From an uncultured Roseburia sp. (GTDB lineage: Bacteria; Bacillota; Clostridia; Lachnospirales; Lachnospiraceae), in contig CAJTYI010000072.1 of the NCBI GenBank assembly GCA_910584215.1, positions 1 through 15,967 of the forward strand: a DNA stretch of 15,967 bases, given 5' to 3'. A program made the position numbers and the translations under genes. The notes beneath the pieces are model-generated. The model was not told where the DNA came from. It saw only the letters and a list, made by a program, of their open reading frames with translations, and made no database searches. Numbering within the stretch: the first letter of the stretch is position 1; each line of letters begins with the position of its first letter. Positions 1 to 5,193 of the stretch are shown here, piece by piece.

Positions 1-167
1 CGTTAGTACCCCGGCGTTTTGGAGGTTTGGGCAAAAACAAGAGCACCTGCAGTCAGGATGCCGGCTGGACGCCGCTTCCATATACTGAGAATAAAAAGTA
101 TATCACTTCCGATAAAATCAATTTGCACATTTATTCATTTACATAGTATTAAGCTTCCAAACTCATC
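1..167. other. left-edge region without a supported gene
   Basis: This stretch lies downstream of the response regulator stop codon and runs off the window. Bases 1-79 are GC-richer than bases 86-167, which are strongly AT-rich. Short open frames cross it on both strands (for example a minus frame from a GTG near 140 that ends close to base 6), but none has a convincing ribosome binding site or a recognisable product. A 7-bp AT-rich inverted repeat (ATATACT 80-86, AGTATAT 97-103) is visible but has no T-tract, so I do not call it a terminator. The abrupt composition change could mark the end of an interspersed element, but that is inference only. Confidence 0.35.
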
Positions 168-857
168 CTACACTTTAAAGCGGTATCCCACGCCCCAGAT
201 CGTCTCAATATATTGAGGTTTATTCGTATTCATCTCAATCTTCTCGCGAATTTTCTTAATATGCACCGTGACTGTTGCGATATCCCCCACCGACTCCATA
301 TCCCATATTTCCCGGAACAGCTCTTCCTTGGTGAACACATGGTTAGGGTTCTCCGCGAGGAACGTCAACAGGTCAAACTCTTTGGTGGTAAACTGTTTCT
401 CCTCGCCGTTAATCCAGACGCGCCGCGCCGTTTTATCAATGCGGATGCCCCGTATCTCGACCATATCGTTTTCCGGCGTATTGCTCGCAATCAGGCGCTC
501 GTAACGGGCGAGATGCGCTTTGACACGCGCCACCATCTCACTGGGTGAAAACGGCTTGGTGATGTAGTCATCCGCACCAAGCCCTAAGCCCCTGATTTTG
601 TCGATATCGTCTTTTTTGGCGGAAACCATCAAAATCGGGGTGTTTTTTTCTTCCCGAATCTGACGGCAGATTTCAAAACCGTCGACGCCCGGCAGCATCA
701 GATCGAGAATAAACATATCGAACTCTTCCTCCAACGCGCGCTTTAATCCTACAATGCCGTCATTCTCGATCTCCACCTCAAAACCGCTCAATTCGAGATA
801 ATCTTTTTCCAAATCTGCTATCGCAATCTCATCCTCAACAATCAATACTTTGCTCAT
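168..857 (-). CDS. OmpR/PhoB-family response regulator
   Basis: This 229-residue DNA-binding response regulator is expected to be phosphorylated by the kinase encoded just upstream and then to bind promoter DNA in the cytoplasm. The receiver domain covers about residues 1-118. It has the acidic pair in VEDE (8-10), the phospho-acceptor Asp52 in LDLMLPGVDG, a Ser79 switch residue in VSAKKDD and the conserved Lys101 in TKPF. A winged-helix output domain follows (about 130-228), with the conserved C-terminal motif GVGYRFKV. Length is normal for the family. The start is set by a perfect AGGAGG at 864-869, six bases from the ATG and inside the end of the kinase gene; the two genes overlap by 23 bp, which indicates translational coupling. 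No clear terminator follows. Target genes cannot be inferred: no transporter or resistance gene adjoins the pair. Confidence 0.93.
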   Translation of the reverse strand: MSKVLIVEDEIAIADLEKDYLELSGFEVEIENDGIVGLKRALEEEFDMFILDLMLPGVDGFEICRQIREEKNTPILMVSAKKDDIDKIRGLGLGADDYITKPFSPSEMVARVKAHLARYERLIASNTPENDMVEIRGIRIDKTARRVWINGEEKQFTTKEFDLLTFLAENPNHVFTKEELFREIWDMESVGDIATVTVHIKKIREKIEMNTNKPQYIETIWGVGYRFKV

Positions 858-1965
858 TGATAACCTCCTGATATTTTCTGATCACAAAATACATCACAGT
901 ACCGATCGACTCCTTGCTGGTCGCCCAAATCTTACCGCCGTGATCTTCTATAATTTTCTTCACAATGGAGAGCCCGATACCGCTTCCTCCGGTGGCGGAA
1001 TTGCGGGCAGCGTCCGCCCGATAAAACCGCTCAAAGATATAAGGCAGATCCTGGGCTGCGATACCGCTCCCATTGTCTTCAATCTCCACCTGGATAAAAT
1101 CTCCCACATCTTTGATACGGATATTGATAAAACCGCTCTGCTTGTTCAGATACTTGATGGAATTACCGATGATATTGTGAATCACCCGCCGAAGCTGCTC
1201 CGGGTCCGCGATAATCTGCACCTGATCGTCAACATAATTATAATACCCAAGCCCAATGTTTTTGGACTCGAGGTCAAGACCAATCTCCTCCACACAATCG
1301 TTAAAATAATCGGTAACATTGATGCGCGCAAAATTGTACGGAATCCGGTTGGTGTCAATCTTCGCGTAAAGCGTCAATTCATTGATCAACGTATCCATCT
1401 CATTCGCCTTGTTATAGATCGTGCGGATATATTTTTCCTGCTTCTCCGGTGTGTCCGCCACACCGTCGATCAGCCCCTCCGCATACCCTTTGAGCGCGGT
1501 AATCGGCGTCTTGAGATCGTGTGCAATATTGTTAATCAACGCCTTATTTTCCCACTCGCCGGATATCTTTTCCTCGGCGCTCTCTTTGAGCCGCTGCCGC
1601 ATCTCCTCAAAATTGCGGCACAGTTCGCCGATCTCATCTTCACTGTCCACCTCAAGCGTAAAATCGAGATTGCCCTCTTTTATGTTCTGCGCCGCAATTT
1701 GCAGCTTTTTGATCGGATTGAGCAGGCTCGTGTAAATCCAGACGGAAAGCATACACGCCGTCAAAAGTAATATCACCACGACCGCGATCAGCACATCCAT
1801 CAACAGATACTTAATCTCCGGCACATTTCTTTCCAAAATGCCGTACGTCTGTTGAATCGTGCGCACCTGAATTTTAAAAAAGACCGTAAGCACAATCATG
1901 GCAAGCAGTATCGGTGCAAAGATACTGATACAAAATGAAATGAGGAGTTTGTTTCTAAATTTCAT
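835..1965 (-). CDS. membrane sensor histidine kinase with HAMP domain
   Basis: This 376-residue orthodox sensor kinase is the partner of the response regulator it overlaps. The order is: transmembrane helix 1 (about 7-30), a short extracytoplasmic loop of only about 25 residues, transmembrane helix 2 (about 56-79), HAMP linker (about 80-130), dimerisation/phosphoacceptor domain with His149 in NNIAHDLKTPITALKGYAEG, and a Bergerat ATPase with N-box (IHNIIGNSIKY, about 262-272), G1 box (EDNGSG, about 296-301) and G2 box (GGSGIGLSIV, about 326-335). All catalytic motifs are intact. The very small external loop suggests sensing within the membrane or through a partner protein, which is inference. 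I chose the ATG at 1965 over an in-frame TTG three bases upstream because AGAGG lies seven bases before it. The kinase precedes the regulator in the operon, the less common order. Confidence 0.92.
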   Translation of the reverse strand: MKFRNKLLISFCISIFAPILLAMIVLTVFFKIQVRTIQQTYGILERNVPEIKYLLMDVLIAVVVILLLTACMLSVWIYTSLLNPIKKLQIAAQNIKEGNLDFTLEVDSEDEIGELCRNFEEMRQRLKESAEEKISGEWENKALINNIAHDLKTPITALKGYAEGLIDGVADTPEKQEKYIRTIYNKANEMDTLINELTLYAKIDTNRIPYNFARINVTDYFNDCVEEIGLDLESKNIGLGYYNYVDDQVQIIADPEQLRRVIHNIIGNSIKYLNKQSGFINIRIKDVGDFIQVEIEDNGSGIAAQDLPYIFERFYRADAARNSATGGSGIGLSIVKKIIEDHGGKIWATSKESIGTVMYFVIRKYQEVINEQSIDC

Positions 1966-1971
1966 CAAAAT

Positions 1972-1995
1972 ACCTCTCGCCTGCTCTTACAGGCG
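1972..1995 (-). promoter_or_regulatory. hairpin abutting the kinase ribosome binding site
   Basis: A 6-bp GC-rich stem (CGCCTG 1978-1983, CAGGCG 1990-1995, loop of six bases) ends directly against the GAGAGG ribosome binding site of the kinase gene. It could limit ribosome access or simply be an mRNA stability element. There is no T-tract, so it is not a terminator. Function is inference. Confidence 0.3.
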
Positions 1996-2044
1996 CCCAT
2001 ACAAAAAATAGCGGAAACCATTCCTACACAAAATCCACAATCCC

Positions 2045-2083
2045 AAAAGAAATAGGAGCCGCACATATGTGACAACTCCTATT
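2045..2083 (-). terminator. intrinsic terminator downstream of metK
   Basis: The minus strand shows an 8-bp stem (AATAGGAG/CTCCTATT, at 2076-2083 and 2051-2058) enclosing a second inner helix built on the palindrome CACATATGTG. It is followed by the T-rich run TCTTTT at 2045-2050. It lies 55 bp after the metK stop and is the obvious end of the metK transcript. Its upstream arm is shared with the -10 box of the following promoter. Confidence 0.7.
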
Positions 2084-2091
2084 ATACCACG
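2081..2091 (-). promoter_or_regulatory. putative extended -10 promoter of the two-component operon
   Basis: On the minus strand TATAAT (2081-2086) is preceded by TG one base upstream, the extended -10 pattern. No good -35 box sits at 17 bp, as is usual for extended -10 promoters. Transcription would start near 2074 and give a ~110-nt leader before the kinase start codon. The box overlaps the first arm of the metK terminator. A 6-bp inverted repeat with one bulge (GAAAGGC 2091-2097, GCCTTTTC 2110-2117) lies just upstream and could be an operator. Confidence 0.45.
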
Positions 2092-2137
2092 AAAGGCGAC
2101 AAAACCTATGCCTTTTCCATAAAATTATCTAAAGTTT

Positions 2138-3325
2138 TTATAAATACTTTTTGAGCGCATCGGCCTTGTCAACCGCCTCCCACGGAAGCTCTAAGTCGGT
2201 GCGGCCAAAGTGTCCGTACGCCGCGGTCTGCTTGTAGATCGGCCTGCGCAAATCGAGCATTTTGATGATACCGGCCGGTCTCAAATCAAAATTCTCACGG
2301 ATGATATCGACCAGCTTTTCGTCGGAAATCTTACCGGTACCGAATGTATCTACCATCACGGAGGTAGGCTGGGCAACGCCGATGGCATAGGAAAGCTGAA
2401 TTTCGCACTTGTCCGCCAGCCCGGCCGCCACTATGTTCTTAGCCACATAACGCGCCGCATAAGCCGCGGAACGGTCTACTTTTGTGCAGTCCTTTCCGGA
2501 AAAAGCGCCGCCGCCGTGACGTGCATATCCGCCGTAAGTGTCAACGATAATTTTCCTTCCGGTCAGTCCCGCGTCTCCGTGCGGTCCGCCGATGACAAAT
2601 CGACCGGTCGGATTGATAAAGAACTTGGTGTCCGCATCCACCATCTCACCCGGTAAAATGGGATCAAACACATATTTTTTAATGTCCGCATGAATCTGCT
2701 CCTGCGTCACGTCAGGGTCATGCTGGGTCGAACACACGACTGCTTCTAAGCGCACCGGCTTATCATTTTCATCGTACTCCACCGACACCTGCGTCTTGCC
2801 ATCCGGGCGCAGATAGGACAATGTACCGTCTTTTCTAACCTTCGTCAACTGTAATGCCAGCTTATGTGCCAGTGAGATCGGATATGGCATATACTCTGCC
2901 GTCTCGTTGGTGGCATAACCAAACATCATGCCCTGATCTCCGGCGCCGATCGCCTCGAGCTGCTCATCAGTCATCTTATTCTCTCTCGCCTCAAGCGCCT
3001 TGTCCACTCCCATGGCGATATCCGGCGACTGCTGGTCGAGCGCCACCATAACGGCGCAGGTATTGCCGTCGAAACCGGTCTTTGCATCATTGTAACCGAT
3101 TTCATTGACTGTCTGTCTCACAAGCGCCGGAATATCCAGCTGTGCTTTCGTCGTAATCTCGCCCGTCACCAGCACAAATCCAGTACAGCTTGCAGTCTCA
3201 CAGGCAACACGGCTCATTGGGTCTGCCGCCATGCAGGCATCCAAAATCGCATCCGACACTGCGTCGCAGACTTTGTCGGGATGTCCCTCCGTCACAGATT
3301 CCGAGGTAAATAATCTTTTTTCCAT
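2138..3325 (-). CDS. metK: S-adenosylmethionine synthetase
   Basis: MetK makes S-adenosylmethionine from methionine and ATP, releasing phosphate and pyrophosphate; it is a cytoplasmic homotetramer that supplies methyl groups. The 395-residue product matches the usual family length. Visible signatures are GHPDKVCD near the N-terminus (residues 14-21), the GAGDQGMMFG signature (127-136), and the phosphate-binding stretch FINPTGRFVIGGPHGD (236-251) followed by the glycine-rich GGGAFSGKD loop (271-279). I chose the second in-frame ATG (3325) because GGAG lies six bases before it and family members begin at MEKRLFTSESVTEGHPD; the upstream ATG at 3337 overlaps that ribosome binding site. Expression is controlled by an upstream SAM-I riboswitch with terminator, so the product's own reaction product shuts the gene off. 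The gene is monocistronic, with its own promoter and terminator. Confidence 0.97.
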   Translation of the reverse strand: MEKRLFTSESVTEGHPDKVCDAVSDAILDACMAADPMSRVACETASCTGFVLVTGEITTKAQLDIPALVRQTVNEIGYNDAKTGFDGNTCAVMVALDQQSPDIAMGVDKALEARENKMTDEQLEAIGAGDQGMMFGYATNETAEYMPYPISLAHKLALQLTKVRKDGTLSYLRPDGKTQVSVEYDENDKPVRLEAVVCSTQHDPDVTQEQIHADIKKYVFDPILPGEMVDADTKFFINPTGRFVIGGPHGDAGLTGRKIIVDTYGGYARHGGGAFSGKDCTKVDRSAAYAARYVAKNIVAAGLADKCEIQLSYAIGVAQPTSVMVDTFGTGKISDEKLVDIIRENFDLRPAGIIKMLDLRRPIYKQTAAYGHFGRTDLELPWEAVDKADALKKYL

Positions 3326-3339
3326 TGTAATCTCCATTT

Positions 3340-3450
3340 CTACGTTATCGTCAGGTCTCTCCTCTGCACCGGATAACGTGCGGCTGCAGGGTACCGGGTA
3401 CTCCTCCGGTATCGGTCGCAGATTTTCTTATAAGAAAGGTTCTCTTTCAT
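3340..3450 (-). CDS. possible 36-residue upstream reading frame in the metK leader
   Basis: An ATG at 3450 opens a 36-codon frame that ends in TAG at 3340-3342, just before the metK ribosome binding site (3332-3335). The predicted peptide is basic (seven Arg, three Lys) with no recognised domain, signal peptide or membrane helix. A weak AAAGG lies nine bases before the ATG, inside a small hairpin (GCCTT/AAGGC, 3459-3475). The last third of the frame overlaps a stable hairpin (3342-3379). It could be a regulatory leader peptide whose terminating ribosome affects metK initiation, or a chance frame. I see no homologue and give low confidence. Confidence 0.22.
   Translation of the reverse strand: MKENLSYKKICDRYRRSTRYPAAARYPVQRRDLTIT
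3342..3411 (-). promoter_or_regulatory. structured metK leader beyond the riboswitch terminator
   Basis: Between the riboswitch terminator and metK there are about 170 nt of readthrough leader holding perfect stems: ACGTTATC/GATAACGT (3342-3349 with 3372-3379, 22-nt loop) and TACCGG/CCGGTA (3392-3397 with 3406-3411, 8-nt loop). The first ends seven bases before the metK ribosome binding site. An S-box that acts by transcription termination does not need this segment, so it may be a second control layer, at translation or RNA stability. I do not recognise a named RNA family. Confidence 0.35.
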
Positions 3451-3510
3451 CCTGGAAAGCCTTTATCTTTAAGGCCGCAGCGCAGCCAAGTCTCTCCCCC
3501 AAATGAAATG

Positions 3511-3539
3511 AAAAAATCCACTTGCGAATAACAAGTGGA
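3511..3539 (-). terminator. metK: intrinsic terminator of the SAM riboswitch
   Basis: The minus strand has a perfect 8-bp stem (TCCACTTG/CAAGTGGA, arms 3532-3539 and 3517-3524) with a 7-nt loop, followed by a run of six T (3511-3516). It sits directly 3' of the riboswitch aptamer and well upstream of metK. The bases around the 3' strand of aptamer helix P1 (AACAATAAG, about 3577-3585) are partly complementary to the first arm and loop (CTTGTTATT), which is the arrangement expected for an antiterminator that forms when SAM is absent. Confidence 0.85.
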
Positions 3540-3574
3540 CGGATAGATATACTCTGTATACATTTACCAAATCC

Positions 3575-3710
3575 TCTTATTGTTCAAACATCCATGCTTT
3601 CTACCGAAGTAAAACAGCATATACAGACTGCTCGCTCAGGTTGGCACCTTCCAAAAAGGGGTTGCCGTGACTTCTCAGATCCTTTGTATCTCCATCACCT
3701 CTGAATAAGA
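3575..3710 (-). promoter_or_regulatory. SAM-I (S-box) riboswitch controlling metK
   Basis: The aptamer is closed by a perfect P1 helix, TCTTATT (3704-3710) with AATAAGA (3575-3581). Inside are the S-box hallmarks in order: an AGAGG segment, a P2 helix with kink-turn-like bases (GTGA/TCAC outer, AGAT/ATCT inner), the conserved CACGGCAACC, a short P3 hairpin (CCTT/AAGG), and the conserved AAGGTGCCAA. A P4 helix capped by a TTCG tetraloop follows at about 3596-3619. It lies about 27 nt downstream of the predicted transcription start and is followed by an intrinsic terminator, so it should be an OFF switch: SAM binding stabilises P1 and frees the terminator stem. The mechanism is known for the family; the base pairing here was read by eye. 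Confidence 0.9.
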
Positions 3711-3744
3711 AAATTCTGTTCGCTATGCAATTGTCTACACAAAG

Positions 3745-3773
3745 ACATTACACCCAAACGGCAATTCTGTCAA
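3745..3773 (-). promoter_or_regulatory. metK: SigA-type promoter of metK
   Basis: Minus-strand TTGACA (3768-3773) and TAATGT (3745-3750) are separated by exactly 17 bp. The -35 is perfect and the -10 matches at four of six positions. Transcription should start near 3738, just ahead of the riboswitch. Confidence 0.75.
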
Positions 3774-3781
3774 GCTTTTTA

Positions 3782-3810
3782 TTGACTTTTATTTTGCATA
3801 GTTCTATAAT
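3782..3810 (+). promoter_or_regulatory. SigA-type promoter of the HD-GYP gene
   Basis: Plus-strand TTGACT (3782-3787) and a perfect TATAAT (3805-3810) have a 17-bp spacer. The predicted start is near 3817, giving a 40-nt leader. The -35 box lies 8 bp from the -35 box of the divergent metK promoter, so the two promoters are back to back. Confidence 0.8.
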
Positions 3811-3856
3811 ATACATTGGTAAATCTGATTGCATTTTAGAAAGAGGATGTCTAAAT

Positions 3857-4948
3857 ATGAGAACAGTAAATACGAATGAATTGCATATAGGCATGATAAC
3901 TGCTGAGGACATTTTGTCAGAGACCGGACAGCAGATCATCGATAAGGGAACCGTGCTGACAAAACGCCTTATCATGCGCCTGACCTTTTACAAGATTCCT
4001 AGTATTACCGTAGAAGATGAGCAGGTAGAGGGACAGGTACTGACAGCGCCGGAAACCAAAACTGTCAATGTCACTTACTCTCAAAAATTGAAATCTTCTC
4101 AAGAATTCCAATCTTTTCAGATAGACCATTCTCTTTTGTTAGCCACCATCAAAGACAATCTGGAAGGTTTTGTTAAAAATGGCACCCCAATAGATACGAG
4201 TACGCTGTTAGAGCAGACCGTTAAGCTGTATGATTCCTGCAGTACCTCACTGGAATTATTTGACATGCTGCACAATATGCGCTCCTCGAACGACACCGTG
4301 TACAATCATTCCCTGAACGTGGCACTGATCAGCCGCCGTTTGGGCCGCTGGCTCAAATTGGACGAAGCGACACAGGATACGATTACGCTCGCGGGACTTC
4401 TGCACGACATCGGCAAGTTAAGGATTCCCGATGAAATCTTAAACAAACCCGGCAAATACACCGACGAAGAATTTGAATTAATCAAAAATCATCCAAAGAT
4501 GGGTTATGATCTGATCGAACCGCTTGCTCTCGACGGGCGCATCAAAAAGGCTGCCCTCGCGCACCATGAGCGCTGTGACGGCTCCGGTTATCCTATGGGC
4601 CTCTCGCAGGAATACACCGACGACTGCGCACTGTTGATCGCAATTGCAGACGTCTACGATGCCATGACCGCCGCAAGGCCGCACCGTCCGCCGCTCTGTC
4701 CGTTTCAGGTAATCTCCAATTTTGAGCAGGACGGTCTGCAAAAATATAAACCAAAATACATACTCACATTCTTACAGCATATGGCGAGCATGTATCAGAA
4801 CAACCGCGTATTGTTGAGCGACGGCCGCAGCGCCAATATTGTCATGTTAAATCAAAACTGCCTCTCCAAACCGATTATACAGTTTGACGACAGCAGCTGC
4901 CTGGATTTGTCCATGCAGACAGAACTTTCGATACAGGCAGTGCTCTAA
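3857..4948 (+). CDS. HD-GYP domain cyclic-di-GMP phosphodiesterase
   Basis: This 363-residue cytoplasmic protein carries a complete HD-GYP domain, a class that hydrolyses the second messenger cyclic di-GMP. The domain spans about residues 138-280, with metal-ligand candidates His151, HD at 183-184 within HDIGK, His212 (NHPKMG), the paired His236-His237 and the signature HHERCDGSGYP (236-246), then Asp265 in ADVYDAM. All expected ligands are present, so activity is likely. The N-terminal ~130 residues (MRTVNTNELHIGMI onward) resemble the small beta-rich sensor region common in clostridial HD-GYP proteins; there is no receiver domain, GAF domain or membrane helix. I chose the ATG at 3857 because AGAGGA lies about ten bases upstream and it sits downstream of the promoter; the frame extends 44 codons further upstream through the promoter itself. 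The gene is monocistronic, divergent from metK. Confidence 0.9.
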   Translation: MRTVNTNELHIGMITAEDILSETGQQIIDKGTVLTKRLIMRLTFYKIPSITVEDEQVEGQVLTAPETKTVNVTYSQKLKSSQEFQSFQIDHSLLLATIKDNLEGFVKNGTPIDTSTLLEQTVKLYDSCSTSLELFDMLHNMRSSNDTVYNHSLNVALISRRLGRWLKLDEATQDTITLAGLLHDIGKLRIPDEILNKPGKYTDEEFELIKNHPKMGYDLIEPLALDGRIKKAALAHHERCDGSGYPMGLSQEYTDDCALLIAIADVYDAMTAARPHRPPLCPFQVISNFEQDGLQKYKPKYILTFLQHMASMYQNNRVLLSDGRSANIVMLNQNCLSKPIIQFDDSSCLDLSMQTELSIQAVL

Positions 4949-5003
4949 AAGAGAACTTCTTTCCCAATCTAAAGCTTTCAACGGCTCACTTATCACGAAT
5001 TTC

Positions 5004-5048
5004 ATCTAAAGCGATACATTGGCACAACGCTGATGTACCGCTTTAGAT
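5004..5048 (+). terminator. long hairpin, likely terminator of the HD-GYP gene
   Basis: A 10-bp perfect stem (ATCTAAAGCG/CGCTTTAGAT) continues after one A-C mismatch with five more pairs (TACAT/ATGTA), around a 13-nt loop. It lies 55 bp after the HD-GYP stop. The trailing sequence has only TTT followed by a pyrimidine-rich run, so the T-tract is weak and termination efficiency is uncertain. The rest of 4949-5193 holds no gene I can see. Confidence 0.55.
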
Positions 5049-5148
5049 TTCCTGCTCTCCGCTCTGCAACGTTTCATCCACTTTTCATTCCCATCTTTGC
5101 TAGATTTCACATCCTGACTATTTGGAATCAATCGTTTCAATGACGATC

Positions 5149-5166
5149 TGATTACAATTTTAATCA
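5149..5166 (+). promoter_or_regulatory. palindrome upstream of the GH31 gene, possible operator
   Basis: A 6-bp inverted repeat, TGATTA (5149-5154) and TAATCA (5161-5166), is centred about 36 bp before the GH31 start codon. It overlaps the best -10 candidate I can find (TTTAAT near 5158-5163, with a poor TTTCAA -35). The size and place fit a binding site for a sugar-responsive repressor, but no regulator gene is adjacent and the promoter itself is weakly supported. Confidence 0.3.
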
Positions 5167-5193
5167 TAGATATCACAGAAAAGGAGGGAAACC

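Noticed and set aside
80..103. AT-rich inverted repeat as a terminator for the response regulator
   Set aside because: The 7-bp stem is pure weak pairs plus one G/C pair and no T-tract follows on the minus strand.
850..1770. 306-codon plus-strand open frame opposite the histidine kinase gene
   Set aside because: It is the antisense shadow of a gene with intact kinase motifs; the translation has no domain, and no ribosome binding site or promoter supports it.
3725..3856. 44-codon N-terminal extension of the HD-GYP protein
   Set aside because: The extension would be translated from DNA that contains the gene's own promoter (3782-3810), so it lies upstream of the predicted transcription start.
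4968..5012. Two copies of ATCTAAAGC (about 4969 and 5004) as the start of a repeat array
   Set aside because: Only two short copies are present, with unequal surroundings and no spacer regularity, so this is not CRISPR or an array.
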